DNA of 64,000 nt from Oceanobacillus sp. Castelsardo (lineage in GTDB: Bacteria > Bacillota > Bacilli > Bacillales > Amphibacillaceae). Numbering within the stretch: the stretch's first letter is position 1; each line of letters starts with the position of its first letter. The stretch spans positions 62,001-126,000 of the forward strand of contig NZ_LYCS01000004.1 in NCBI RefSeq assembly GCF_001659985.1, in the 5' to 3' direction. Positions 40,340 through 49,250 of the stretch are shown piece by piece. Position numbers and translations under genes: made by a program. A model generated the notes under the pieces. The model made no database searches and had not been told where the DNA came from. It worked only from the letters and a program-made list of their open reading frames with translations.

Positions 40340-41080
40340 TTATCTTCTTTTAAATTGAGGTATTCCTACTCTCTTGTGTTCAGACCGCTTATGAAGCCTT
40401 TCAATAGTCTGCTTATCTTTTTCTGGTATTGATTCACCTCTTAAATAAGCATCAATACGATCATATGTCGTTCCCATTTCATTTTCATCCGTTTGATCTT
40501 CCCATAAGTCTGCACTCGGAGCTTTTGTTATGACTTCTTCTGGAACATTCAAATATTTCGCCATTTCACGAACCTCTGATTTTGTAAAATCAACAAGTGG
40601 ATGTATATCTACCCCACCGTCACCATATTTGGTGAAATAACCTGTATACCATTCGGCTGCGTTATCCGTACCGACAACTAAATAATTGTAATTGGTTGCA
40701 ACAGTATATAACGCACTCATCCGCAATCTTGCTCTTAAGTTTGCACCTGCAATTTGATCAGATGATTCATTAAATTCGTTTTTTTCGTCCAATTGACTTT
40801 TTATATGCGAATACATTACTTTGTGGGTTTCTGTTAAATCAATGGTCATAGAATTAATGCCACATGTTTCAATAACTTTAATACCATCAGTCATATGCTC
40901 TCGTTTCGTATAAATAGGGAGTAATACCCCCAAAGAATGTTCAGGTGCCGCTAATTTGATTAAGTTAGCAACTACGGCAGAGTCTATCCCACCACTAACA
41001 CCTACTACGAAACCTTTTGCTCCCGTATCAATTAGTTTTTGCTTTAGCCAATCAACGATGTTCTCTACATGCTTTTCCAT
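40340..41080 (-). CDS. nadE: NH3-dependent NAD+ synthetase
   Basis: A 246-residue N-type ATP pyrophosphatase that makes NAD+ from deamido-NAD+ and ammonia. GVSGGIDSAVVANLI is the PP-loop (about 27-41), and VVGTDNAAEWYTGYFTKYGD binds the nicotinate side. No glutaminase domain is present, so ammonia is the donor. ATG 41080 follows AAGGGGG; the frame is open 29 codons upstream without a start signal. It lies between safA and the coxA-like gene, where B. subtilis has no such gene; instead B. subtilis has nadBCA on the other side of safA. Confidence 0.95.
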   Translation of the reverse strand: MEKHVENIVDWLKQKLIDTGAKGFVVGVSGGIDSAVVANLIKLAAPEHSLGVLLPIYTKREHMTDGIKVIETCGINSMTIDLTETHKVMYSHIKSQLDEKNEFNESSDQIAGANLRARLRMSALYTVATNYNYLVVGTDNAAEWYTGYFTKYGDGGVDIHPLVDFTKSEVREMAKYLNVPEEVITKAPSADLWEDQTDENEMGTTYDRIDAYLRGESIPEKDKQTIERLHKRSEHKRVGIPQFKRR

Positions 41081-41245
41081 GCTTATCCCCCTTAAGGTAA
41101 GAAACAAGTCTGTCTCAATAGATAATTTTACCATTAAAACGACAATCTTCCAACGAACTTTTCTCATTCTTGAAAGTAATATGTGCAGACATATTAATAA
41201 TTATACAAGTACAATAATTTTTCTTAACACAGGGAATATCATAAC

Positions 41246-41280
41246 AAAAGTGAAGAGACGTTATACAATTAACGTCTCTT
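41246..41280 (-). terminator. Terminator of safA
   Basis: AAGAGACGTTA (41253-41263... arms to 41280) with TAACGTCTCTT at 41270-41280, followed by CACTTTTGTT on the minus strand. Confidence 0.85.
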
Positions 41281-41290
41281 AAAATCGTTA

Positions 41291-42208
41291 TTAATTATCA
41301 TCGTCTTCTTCTCTTTGAAATGGGGAGAAATTTGGAAATGTTGGCGGAACTGGATATGAAGCGGTTGAATCTACATTAGGGTAAGGAGTTTCGTTTAACA
41401 TATCCATGGTTAAATTTGGATTAGCATATAACATCGGTTGATTTGCATTAAAATCATATGTTGGATTATTTTCATATGTTGGCATCTCTGTCTTTGGTCC
41501 ACCACATCCGCAATCATCTGTTGGTTGTTGATAAGCTGGTAAAGTGGTTGCAGGCATAAATGCTTCTGGCATCATCATTGGATAATGATGGCATGGTGGT
41601 GGTGGACATGGAATGTAATAGCAACATGGCATCATATGTGGCACTGGTTGGATTATAGGCTGTTGCATAATGGGTTGATGTATTGGCATTTGTGGTTGTA
41701 CAGGAATTTGTGGTTGAACAGGTAATTGTGGTTGAACAGGCATTTCTACATGTTGCTCTTTAACTTCTTCTTTCACCTCTTTTTTAACTTTCTCCTTTTT
41801 TACTTCTTCCTTTGGTTTTGCCATTTCGGTAAAATTAAACTCAAAATCTTGATCTATTATCGGCATTTGTATATGCGGCTGCATTGGTAACTGGGGTTGT
41901 GTAGGCATTACAGGTTTTACATATTCTTTCTTTATCTTTTCATCTTCATGGATTACAGGCATTGGTTTGGGTGACATATCCTTAAATGGCATTTGCGTTT
42001 CTTTTGGCTTTTCTTTTACGAAAGTTTCTTTTTTAGTTTCTTTTTTTACCGCCTTCGTTTCACTAGGTATTTTAATTTTCATCCCCGGCATAATCATATC
42101 AGGACTTGCTAATTGAGAGTTTACCTTTTTTAATTCCTCAAAATCTACACCATACTTCTTTGATAGTTCCCACAACGTATCTCCCTTTTGAACAATGTGT
42201 ATTTTCAA
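41291..42208 (-). CDS. safA: Spore coat/morphogenetic protein SafA (LysM)
   Basis: A 305-residue protein with one N-terminal LysM domain (residues 2-48, HIVQKGDTLWELSKKYGVDF) that binds cortex peptidoglycan or the SpoVID surface. It is followed by a Lys/Glu/Pro linker and a low-complexity Pro/Gln/Met/His-rich region with repeated QPQ(L/I/M)P(V/M) units at about 100-190, and CCYYIPCPPPPCHH and CGCGG cysteine clusters. SafA organises inner-coat assembly and needs SpoVID, also in this window. The start is TTG 42208, 11 nt after AAAGGAG. It is shorter than B. subtilis SafA (about 387). Confidence 0.9.
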   Translation of the reverse strand: MKIHIVQKGDTLWELSKKYGVDFEELKKVNSQLASPDMIMPGMKIKIPSETKAVKKETKKETFVKEKPKETQMPFKDMSPKPMPVIHEDEKIKKEYVKPVMPTQPQLPMQPHIQMPIIDQDFEFNFTEMAKPKEEVKKEKVKKEVKEEVKEQHVEMPVQPQLPVQPQIPVQPQMPIHQPIMQQPIIQPVPHMMPCCYYIPCPPPPCHHYPMMMPEAFMPATTLPAYQQPTDDCGCGGPKTEMPTYENNPTYDFNANQPMLYANPNLTMDMLNETPYPNVDSTASYPVPPTFPNFSPFQREEDDDN

Positions 42209-42292
42209 AACGGATCAAACTCCTTTCATTAATAACTGGGCTAATTACTATATCAACATATGCATCAAAGTATAAAATGTTGACCCAAACTA

Positions 42293-42346
42293 TTAGAAAA
42301 CTTGCAATTGCCCACGTCTTGGGCAATTGCCTTAGTTTTTCTTATA
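42293..42346. repeat. Dispersed hairpin repeat, family 1 (copy 4, most regular)
   Basis: TTAGAAAACTTGCAATTGCCC, 7-nt loop, GGGCAATTGCCTTAGTTTTTCTTATA. The 11-nt core arms GCAATTGCCC/GGGCAATTGC are perfect, and the outer TTAGAAAACT/AGTTTTTCTTA ends also pair. It lies 85 nt upstream of the safA start codon. Confidence 0.8.
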
Positions 42347-42370
42347 TGGGAGGGAAAACCGTTAACAGCT

Positions 42371-42408
42371 AAAATAAAAACCGTCAACCAATGTTATTGG
42401 CCAACGGT
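42371..42408 (-). terminator. Terminator of spo0B-obg-pheA
   Basis: ACCGTCAACCAAT (42380-42392) with ATTGGCCAACGGT (42396-42408), two mismatches, followed by TTTTTATTTT on the minus strand. Confidence 0.88.
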
Positions 42409-42413
42409 AAGCA

Positions 42414-43268
42414 TTATAATTCCATTTGATAAACAGGATAAGATCCTAATATATTCACTTGACAACCTAATGCTTCTACTTCCTCAATAACATTCGGAAT
42501 GAGGATATCATTATCTGGTTGAACCACATCAATTACAAAGAAGTAGTTACCTAACCCTGTTTTGGTTGGACGTGATTCAATTTTGGATAAGTTCATTTTA
42601 CGCCAAGCAAAAGCAGAAAGAATTTGATGTAAGGCACCCGGCAAATCATCAGGTAATGTAATGACAAGTGTCGTTTTTTCTCCCATTTTTTCATGTTTTA
42701 ACTTCATTAATTGTTTGTTTTTTGTTAAAACAAAAAACCTTGTATGATTTTCTTTATAGTCATGAATACTTTCTTTTAAAATTTTTAAACCATATTCCTC
42801 AGCAGCAAGTCTATTAGCAATTGCGGCAATAGGCCTATTGTCTAGTTTACTAACAAATTCTGCTGCTCTTCCCGTAGACGAAGCATAGTTTATCGTTGCA
42901 TTTGGCATACATTCATGAAGAAATTGATGACATTGAGCGATTGCTTGATTATGGGAATGAACTTCTTTAAGATCGGTAATGTCACCTTTAAAGTCTGGAT
43001 GAACAAGTAAATGCTGTTGTATCGGAAGAACCACTTCTGCCTCTACCGGTAAATTTACTTGGTGAACTAAATAATCCAACGTTAATAAAACTGTACCTTC
43101 GATTGCATTCTCAATAGGTACTACAGCAATATCTACTTCATTTTTTTCAACAGCATCCATACATTGCGGAATAGTCTTATAACTAATTTTTTCTTCCCTA
43201 TTAAACGCTAAATCAGTTACTAATTTTGTAAAGGTTCCCTTTGGACCTAAATAACCTATTGTAGTCAA
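42414..43268 (-). CDS. pheA: Prephenate dehydratase
   Basis: A monofunctional enzyme of 284 residues that makes phenylpyruvate in phenylalanine synthesis. The N-terminus is TIGYLGPKGTFTKLV, the catalytic threonine is in NHTRFFVLTK near 170, and the C-terminal ACT domain has LSKIESRPTK, the phenylalanine-feedback motif ESRP. The start is judged to be TTG 43268, 8 nt after AAGGGGG; the open frame extends to another TTG at 43301 without a ribosome site. It follows obg by 57 nt. The small ACT gene pheB of B. subtilis is missing. Confidence 0.95.
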   Translation of the reverse strand: MTTIGYLGPKGTFTKLVTDLAFNREEKISYKTIPQCMDAVEKNEVDIAVVPIENAIEGTVLLTLDYLVHQVNLPVEAEVVLPIQQHLLVHPDFKGDITDLKEVHSHNQAIAQCHQFLHECMPNATINYASSTGRAAEFVSKLDNRPIAAIANRLAAEEYGLKILKESIHDYKENHTRFFVLTKNKQLMKLKHEKMGEKTTLVITLPDDLPGALHQILSAFAWRKMNLSKIESRPTKTGLGNYFFVIDVVQPDNDILIPNVIEEVEALGCQVNILGSYPVYQMEL

Positions 43269-43325
43269 AACCTCTTCCCCCTTGTTACTTACAAATCTCA
43301 AACCCCTATTTTTTAGAACTACTAT

Positions 43326-44606
43326 TTATTCAATAAATTCAAATTCAAAATCTAATAGACGTATTGTGTCGCCATCTTTAGCACCACGTTTTCTAAGGGC
43401 ATCATCTACCCCCATTGTTCGTAGTTGACGTGAAAAACGTTGAACTGCTTCATCTCTTGTAAAATCTGTCATCTTAAAGAGTTTTTCTATTTTTGCACCG
43501 GAAAGTACAAAAGCACCGTCATCATCCCTAGAAACTTGAAAAGGATCTTCCTCTTTTTGATATCGATAAACAACTTCTTTATCCGTCTCTTCCAACTCAG
43601 TTGAAACTTTAGGTATTGAATCCAATTGATCAGCAATTGCAAAAAGAATTTCTCGAAGTCCTTCTTTGGTCAATGCAGAAACTTCAAAAATCGGTATATC
43701 TTCCTTAAGCTTTTTCTTGAATTCAATTAAGTTTTCTTTAGCACTTGGCATGTCCATTTTGTTTGCCGCAATAATTTGCGGCCGTTTTAACAAACTAGGA
43801 TCGTATTCATTAAGTTCGTTATTTATTTTCACATAATCTTCGTATGGATCTCTGCCTTCCATACTCGCCATGTCTATTACATGCACGATTAATCTCGTAC
43901 GTTCTACATGACGAAGAAATTGATGTCCTAAACCAACACCCGCGTGCGCACCTTCAATGAGCCCAGGTAAATCCGCCATAACAAAGCTACGATGGTCTTC
44001 GGTGTCAACTACCCCTAAATTTGGTGATAAAGTTGTAAAATGATAATCTGCAATTTTAGGTTTTGCAGCACTTACTACAGAAATAAATGTTGACTTTCCA
44101 ACACTTGGAAAACCAACAAGCCCAACATCCGCAATTACTTTTAACTCTACTTTTATGTTTCGTTCTTCCCCCGGCTCACCATTTTCTGCAAAATCTGGGG
44201 CTGGATTTCTTGGTGTAGCAAACCTTGAGTTTCCTCGACCACCACGGCCACCATGTACTATTATTGCTTGCTGGCCTTGTGTAGTAAGATCGGCAATTAC
44301 TTCTTCCGTATCTTCATCCATAACAGTAGTACCTGGTGGAACAGGGATAACTAATGGCTCAGCATTTCTTCCATGTTGATTCTTACTCATACCATTTTCC
44401 CCACGTTTACCCTTGAAATGGCGATTATATCTAAAGTCCATCAATGTGTTAAGCCCTTCATCGACTTCGAATATAATGTCGGAACCATTCCCACCATCAC
44501 CACCAGCCGGGCCACCTTTCGGAACATATTTTTCTCTACGGTAAGCAACAAGACCGTTACCCCCGTCACCAGCTTTTACATATACTCGTACCTGATCTAC
44601 AAACAT
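43326..44606 (-). CDS. obg: GTPase Obg (CgtA)
   Basis: A 426-residue essential GTPase in 50S ribosome assembly, stress response and initiation of sporulation. The N-terminal glycine-rich Obg fold (about 1-158) starts [18 protein letters not shown]; the G domain has G1 GFPSVGKST near 166, G3 DLPGLIEGA near 213 and G4 NKMD near 282; the C-terminal OCT domain (about 340-426) ends [26 protein letters not shown] 44606 follows GTGAGGTGAG. It is 14 nt after spo0B, a conserved pairing. Confidence 0.98.
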   Translation of the reverse strand: MFVDQVRVYVKAGDGGNGLVAYRREKYVPKGGPAGGDGGNGSDIIFEVDEGLNTLMDFRYNRHFKGKRGENGMSKNQHGRNAEPLVIPVPPGTTVMDEDTEEVIADLTTQGQQAIIVHGGRGGRGNSRFATPRNPAPDFAENGEPGEERNIKVELKVIADVGLVGFPSVGKSTFISVVSAAKPKIADYHFTTLSPNLGVVDTEDHRSFVMADLPGLIEGAHAGVGLGHQFLRHVERTRLIVHVIDMASMEGRDPYEDYVKINNELNEYDPSLLKRPQIIAANKMDMPSAKENLIEFKKKLKEDIPIFEVSALTKEGLREILFAIADQLDSIPKVSTELEETDKEVVYRYQKEEDPFQVSRDDDGAFVLSGAKIEKLFKMTDFTRDEAVQRFSRQLRTMGVDDALRKRGAKDGDTIRLLDFEFEFIE

Positions 44607-44620
44607 GCAGACTCACCTCA

Positions 44621-45145
44621 CTATATCTTTGGAGTAATAAATCGGCTTACTATTCCATCTTCAGTTTCATACATATTTCCATTATTATTTTCTTCAGTAA
44701 CATTCAAAGTATGAGACTTATTCACAAGTCCATCAATAAAAAAATTAATTTCAATACTTTGTCTATCTTCAGTTTCTTTTATCGTTAATTCTATTTCATA
44801 TAGTTGATCCTTGCGCGATATTTCCACAGCCCATTGCAAAAATTCTTTACATTTCATTAATAAAATTTCATCAAGATGTTCAAGGTTTTGATTTTCAATA
44901 TCAATTGTATATGTAATTCGAAAGTTTTCATATAAGTGGTTAAACTGAATAAGCCATAATGCAAACTTCGGTGTTTGCAATACTGTTAGTTTTCTTTCTT
45001 CATTTAAAAATGAAAATAACTCCTCCAACTTCTCTTCGACTTTATTTGTTTTCCCCATGGATAAGTAGCCTTGAACAAGTTGAAGTTTATTCAGTAAATC
45101 GTGTCGGTAATGCTGAAGTAGTTGTACAACTTCAAAATCTTTCAT
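44621..45145 (-). CDS. spo0B: Sporulation initiation phosphotransferase Spo0B
   Basis: A 174-residue protein that passes phosphate from Spo0F to Spo0A in the phosphorelay. The phospho-accepting histidine is His15 in YRHDLLNKLQLVQGYLSMG, in the first helix of the helical-hairpin dimerisation domain (about 1-60); the C-terminal half is a degenerate ATPase-like domain. ATG 45145 follows GGAGGGTGAG. It is downstream of the rpmA terminator and directly upstream of obg. Confidence 0.93.
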   Translation of the reverse strand: MKDFEVVQLLQHYRHDLLNKLQLVQGYLSMGKTNKVEEKLEELFSFLNEERKLTVLQTPKFALWLIQFNHLYENFRITYTIDIENQNLEHLDEILLMKCKEFLQWAVEISRKDQLYEIELTIKETEDRQSIEINFFIDGLVNKSHTLNVTEENNNGNMYETEDGIVSRFITPKI

Positions 45146-45300
45146 TTTCTCACCCTCCCCACCATGATGAAAGTATAGCAGAAAATGAAAAGAATTAACA
45201 TTAAACGACTAATTTTATTGGAAACTTAACTTAGATTCCTTTTTAACTATCCTTAAGCAGTATACGTTAACTCTATTCAATAACAGTTATAGATAAGAAT

Positions 45301-45341
45301 TAAAAAAACTCCAACCAACAATTTGGCTGGAGTTTTATTTT
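45301..45341 (-). terminator. Terminator of rplU-prp-rpmA
   Basis: AAACTCCAACCAA and TTGGCTGGAGTTT form a 13-bp stem with one mismatch, followed by TTTTTTTA on the minus strand. It is 2 nt after the rpmA stop. Confidence 0.9.
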
Positions 45342-45342
45342 T

Positions 45343-45633
<291 letters not shown>

Positions 45634-45969
45634 TTATTCCACCTCCTCATTTATTCGAATAAAATCACCATATTCTTGCTCAATAGTCTTTAAGGAAATA
45701 AGCATTCCTTCGAAGAGAAGTTGTGCTTTGTTCATTATAGAAGTGTCAAGTCCATCTGGTATGGTTACATACAAATAACCACCTTCTGATCCCTGGTCAA
45801 TTCCTAATTCCAATTCACACAATTCCATTACTGCATTAACAGCACCAAAAGAAACTGCTGATACTCCTGCGCACACTAGGTCAAATCCATACGGACCGCT
45901 GCCAGCATGTCCAGAAAGTTCAAATGCGTTAATTTGATTTTTCAGCCGATACACAGTAACTTGAATCAT
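45634..45969 (-). CDS. prp: Ribosomal-processing cysteine protease Prp (YsxB)
   Basis: A 111-residue cysteine protease that trims the N-terminus of L27. The catalytic dyad is visible: His21 in LSGHAGSGPYGFDLVCAG and Cys33 twelve residues later, with the GFD(L)VCAGVSA motif of the family. It lies between rplU and rpmA with gaps of 12 and 0 nt, so enzyme and substrate are made from one transcript. ATG 45969 follows AAGGATA. Confidence 0.95.
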   Translation of the reverse strand: MIQVTVYRLKNQINAFELSGHAGSGPYGFDLVCAGVSAVSFGAVNAVMELCELELGIDQGSEGGYLYVTIPDGLDTSIMNKAQLLFEGMLISLKTIEQEYGDFIRINEEVE

Positions 45970-45981
45970 ACACTTATATCC

Positions 45982-46290
45982 TTATGCGTTAATTTTTTCG
46001 ATAACTAATTTAGTATATGGTTGACGATGACCTTGTTTACGATGATAGTTTTTCTTAGCCTTGAATTTAACTACTGAAATTTTCTTTTGACGACCATGTT
46101 TTTCAACTTTAGCCGTAACAGTAGCACCTTCAACAAAAGGAGCTCCGACTTTAACGTCATCTCCACCTACGAAAAGAACTTTTTCAAAAGTTACAGATTC
46201 ATTTTCGCCTGCAGCAAGCTTTTCTACATAAATTGCTTGGCCTTCTTCAACTTTGAATTGTTTACCACCTGTTTCGATAATTGCGTACAT
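45982..46290 (-). CDS. rplU: 50S ribosomal protein L21
   Basis: A 102-residue L21 that binds 23S rRNA early in 50S assembly. [24 protein letters not shown] at the N-terminus and [22 protein letters not shown] at the C-terminus are family signatures. ATG 46290 follows GGAGGTG. It starts the rplU-prp-rpmA operon. Upstream come a family-2 repeat, then a candidate L21 leader and a sigma-A promoter, giving a leader of about 250 nt. Confidence 0.98.
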   Translation of the reverse strand: MYAIIETGGKQFKVEEGQAIYVEKLAAGENESVTFEKVLFVGGDDVKVGAPFVEGATVTAKVEKHGRQKKISVVKFKAKKNYHRKQGHRQPYTKLVIEKINA

Positions 46291-46343
46291 AATTGCACCT
46301 CCTTAATTACTCAGACTCGCCATTTAGGTACTAACTAGAGGTT

Positions 46344-46488
46344 GTTCAAAAAGTCCGGTGAAAATGACACTTCGCATTTCTTCGTTGGCAAGACTCACCG
46401 CTCCTCACGTATTAATTGCATACGTTCCGGTGCTCAAAGCTACGCCGCCTCGAACTGCTCGGTCCTTTTCATCCTCCTATTTGAACAC
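46344..46488. repeat. MITE-like repeat, family 2 (copy B, lacks the internal module)
   Basis: 145 bp from TGTTCAAAAAGTCCGG to TTTGAACAC. It matches copy A at both ends, but the sequence jumps from CGAACTGC to TCGGTCC, lacking about 59 bp. It lies in the rplU leader between the L21-type structure and the start codon. Confidence 0.85.
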
Positions 46489-46544
46489 ATAATAGTTTTA
46501 AAACCTATTCTGTGCGGTTGTAGCACTGGTGCTACGATAAATAA
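46489..46544 (-). promoter_or_regulatory. Candidate L21 (rplU) ribosomal-protein leader
   Basis: On the minus strand a hairpin GTAGCACCAGTGCTAC (46534-46519) is followed by AACCGCACAGAATAGGTTT (about 46518-46500). This arrangement and the CCGCACAGAATAGG wording resemble the L21 leader known upstream of rplU in Bacilli, where L21 is thought to control its own operon. Confidence 0.6.
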
Positions 46545-46550
46545 CATATT

Positions 46551-46580
46551 GATGTTATCATCTATGGAACTCCTTGTCAA
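46551..46580 (-). promoter_or_regulatory. Sigma-A promoter of the rplU operon
   Basis: Minus strand: TTGACA (46580-46575), 18-bp spacer, TAACAT (46556-46551) with extended TGA. Confidence 0.8.
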
Positions 46581-46618
46581 GAAGTAGTTATTTAAAAAGG
46601 CATAACTTTATTCTACGG

Positions 46619-47479
46619 CTAAGACGTGTTAAAGACTTCCCCTATTTGGCTGTTATGTTGTTTATCATTAAAATAAGAGTACAGACAGTCCGTTTCATCT
46701 ACAACAATTCTATCATGATTTGCGAAGTTAATATAAATTGAATGTTTGATTTCTCTTCTAAATTGAGAAAATACATCCATCAATTTTAAATTGGATGTTA
46801 CTTTTATAGGCTCAACCTTCGAAACATGGGAAGATCCTTCATAGCGATTTAATAAAAACCGTATAAACACATAGTATCTCTGTTTCCAGTCTTTCCAATT
46901 TTCCATTATTAAAAAGAGCATGATCATCACTGTACTTAAAGTAAATGAAAAAAGGCCGAGTTGTAAAATCAAGAAAATAAAACTTACTATGATAGATGAT
47001 ATAATAGTGATTTGATAAGCCTTCTTGTATGGTAAATATTTAGAGAGGATTAACATTAATAGTTTACCACCATCTAAAGGCCATATTGGTATTAGGTTAA
47101 ACAATAGAATGATAGAATTATAATGAATTGCTATGTTAATAATATTTTCTGGTATCGGGGAAATAAAGGCTAAAAAAAACAAAAACAGGTGTATAATGAC
47201 GTGTTGAAATGGTCCAGCTACCGTTACAAGTGCTTCTTCTTTTATCGAGCGATTCCCATGTTCATCAGTATCCAATACTCCTCCAAAAACCCACAACATC
47301 ATTCCTCGAATTCTCCATTTAAAATGTCTTGCCATAAAAAAGTGACCAAGCTCATGAATAAATACGATAGATAAAATAATGAACAAGTCAATAAATGTTC
47401 CGGTAATAAAAGAAATGATAATGAAAATGATTAATATAGGATGTAGATGAATTTTAGGTAAGACATTAAGGCTTTTCAT
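46619..47479 (-). CDS. spoIVFB: Intramembrane metalloprotease SpoIVFB
   Basis: A 286-residue site-2-type protease that cleaves pro-sigma-K in the mother cell. The zinc motif HELGH is at residues 42-46 within a membrane helix; the third ligand region FNLIPIWPLDGGKLL is near 130-144. About six hydrophobic segments are followed by a C-terminal CBS-like domain (about 200-286) that binds ATP in B. subtilis. ATG 47479 overlaps the end of spoIVFA by 14 nt. It is the last gene of the spoIVFA-spoIVFB pair. Confidence 0.95.
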   Translation of the reverse strand: MKSLNVLPKIHLHPILIIFIIISFITGTFIDLFIILSIVFIHELGHFFMARHFKWRIRGMMLWVFGGVLDTDEHGNRSIKEEALVTVAGPFQHVIIHLFLFFLAFISPIPENIINIAIHYNSIILLFNLIPIWPLDGGKLLMLILSKYLPYKKAYQITIISSIIVSFIFLILQLGLFSFTLSTVMIMLFLIMENWKDWKQRYYVFIRFLLNRYEGSSHVSKVEPIKVTSNLKLMDVFSQFRREIKHSIYINFANHDRIVVDETDCLYSYFNDKQHNSQIGEVFNTS

Positions 47480-48233
47480 CAACCTGAATCACCTGGACCG
47501 GATCAATAAATTTATTATCTTTTTCAATTGAAAAATATACCATTTCATTATCACTAGAAGGTTGGAATGTTCCTAATGGTTGATTACTTACAACATATTG
47601 ATATAAATGGACATCTATATCGCTTAAATGACCATAACTAGATGTAGTTCCATCTGCATGCTGTACAACCACGGTTTTTTTCGTTTCTTTATCTTTTCCA
47701 GCAAATATGACAATTCCATCACGTAATGCGGAGACTTCCGTTGTTTCTTCTGGAGCAATTTTTATTCCTTTTCCGTTCACATGAAATGACTCGGCTATAT
47801 TCCCGTTTACTGGTAGAGCCATTGTTTCCGCAGTTTGTGCTTGTGCGGGTAATTCCGGCGAAAAAGCTAAAGGGCTTCCAAATGCATCACGATACCACTC
47901 ACTTACTTGTGCAAAAGGAAATTCCTTTGTGAGAGCACTACTTGTCCATTGTTTAGGTGTATCAAGTGCTTCTGAATCTGTCTCATGAAGTAATGCTACA
48001 CCTAAAAACAACATCACTGACAACATTCCCTTTAAAATAAAACCAGTCACTAAAGTTCCCTTTTTTTCTGATGGACTTACATCTTCTGAAAAGAAAGGAT
48101 AATAACCATGTTTTTCCTCGTCTTGCGGAAATGCTGGGTAAATCTTTTTCATTTCATTTCCTTTTGAAATAGGACCTCTTAATTTCTTACGTTTTTCAAT
48201 TGCCTTTCTTACCTTTTTTACTCCATTATCCAT
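47466..48233 (-). CDS. spoIVFA: SpoIVFA, regulator of SpoIVFB (M23/LytM-like domain)
   Basis: A 255-residue membrane protein. A lysine-rich cytoplasmic N-terminus, one membrane helix at about 60-80 (GFILKGMLSVMLFLGVALL), and a C-terminal M23 peptidase-like domain (about 145-250) with GIVIFAGKDKETKKTVVVQH and TSSYGHLSDIDV. In B. subtilis it anchors and inhibits SpoIVFB with BofA until SpoIVB cleaves it. ATG 48233 is used; a GTG three codons upstream is possible. bofC, another part of this checkpoint, is not at its usual place next to ruvA. Confidence 0.92.
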   Translation of the reverse strand: MDNGVKKVRKAIEKRKKLRGPISKGNEMKKIYPAFPQDEEKHGYYPFFSEDVSPSEKKGTLVTGFILKGMLSVMLFLGVALLHETDSEALDTPKQWTSSALTKEFPFAQVSEWYRDAFGSPLAFSPELPAQAQTAETMALPVNGNIAESFHVNGKGIKIAPEETTEVSALRDGIVIFAGKDKETKKTVVVQHADGTTSSYGHLSDIDVHLYQYVVSNQPLGTFQPSSDNEMVYFSIEKDNKFIDPVQVIQVDEKP

Positions 48234-48305
48234 ATGCCTCACTATCCTTCATCACATTTGTACAAGTATATGTGATATTTGTTAAACATATGAGTAGAAA
48301 AAACA

Positions 48306-48447
48306 AGAAGAGGCTGGGACAAAGATATTTTAACCACATGAAAACCGAACTTGATTGAGCGAATAATTGATCCGGAAATATACTTCGCTTTAATACTCAT
48401 TGTTCGTCTTTAAGGTTAAACACTTTAGTTATGTCCCAGCCTCTTCT
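48306..48447. repeat. Intergenic inverted-repeat element, family 3 (copy 1)
   Basis: 142 bp with perfect 16-bp terminal inverted repeats: AGAAGAGGCTGGGACA (48306-48321) and its complement (48432-48447). It lies between minD and spoIVFA, 3 nt past the minD stop, and could end minD transcription. Elements with these GGCTGGGACA ends are common in Firmicutes. Confidence 0.85.
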
Positions 48448-48449
48448 AG

Positions 48450-49250
48450 TTAGGCTCTTATTCCAAAAAACTTCTTCATTTTTTGAAACATACCTTTTTC
48501 ATTTTCTAACGGTTGTAATGGAACCGTTTCTCCTAAAATTCTTCGCGCAATATTACGATAAGCGATAGATGCTTTTGTATTAGGGGTTAAAGCAACTGGT
48601 TCGCCTCTATTTGAAGCTTTAATCACTTCTTCATCATCTACAACAATACCAATTAAATCAATCGAAAGTAATTGGACTATATCATCAATATCGATCATGT
48701 CACCCGATTTCACCATGTGATTTCGAATACGATTGATAATAAGCCTTGGAGACTCCTCCATTTCCTCTTTTTCTAGTAAACCAATAATTCGGTCAGCATC
48801 TCTAACACTAGATTTTTCTGGTGTTGTGACAACTATTGCTCGATCAGCCCCTGCGATAGCATTTTGAAACCCTTGTTCTATTCCAGCAGGACAATCAATA
48901 ATTATGTAGTCATACTCTTGTTTTAATTCCGCTATTATCTTTTTCATTCCTTCTTGAGTAACAGCTGACTTATCACTGGTTTGTGCAGCAGGAAGTAATG
49001 ATAGATAATCAAAGCGCTTGTCCTTAATAAGTGCCTGCTTTAATTTACATCGTCCCTCAATAACATCTACAATATCATAGATGATGCGATTTTCTAATCC
49101 CATTATAACATCTAGATTTCTTAAGCCAATATCTGTATCTATTAAACATACTTTTTTCTCCATTAAAGCTAGAGCTGTTCCTATATTAGCCGATGTAGTG
49201 GTCTTACCAACACCGCCCTTACCAGAGGTAATAACGATTGCTTCACCCAT
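48450..49250 (-). CDS. minD: Septum-site determining ATPase MinD
   Basis: A 266-residue ParA-type ATPase that recruits MinC to the membrane near the poles. The deviant Walker A GKGGVGKTT is at residues 10-18, switch I/II segments LIDTDIGLRNLD and IIDCPAGIEQGFQNA follow, and the C-terminal amphipathic membrane-targeting helix is FQKMKKFFGIRA. ATG 49250 follows AAAGGAGAG and overlaps the end of minC (ATGGGTGA). It is downstream of mreBCD in the usual Bacillus arrangement. Confidence 0.98.
   Translation of the reverse strand: MGEAIVITSGKGGVGKTTTSANIGTALALMEKKVCLIDTDIGLRNLDVIMGLENRIIYDIVDVIEGRCKLKQALIKDKRFDYLSLLPAAQTSDKSAVTQEGMKKIIAELKQEYDYIIIDCPAGIEQGFQNAIAGADRAIVVTTPEKSSVRDADRIIGLLEKEEMEESPRLIINRIRNHMVKSGDMIDIDDIVQLLSIDLIGIVVDDEEVIKASNRGEPVALTPNTKASIAYRNIARRILGETVPLQPLENEKGMFQKMKKFFGIRA

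Noticed and set aside
46342-46587. 81-codon plus-strand ORF upstream of rplU
   Set aside because: Built from the family-2 repeat and the antisense of the L21 leader and promoter.
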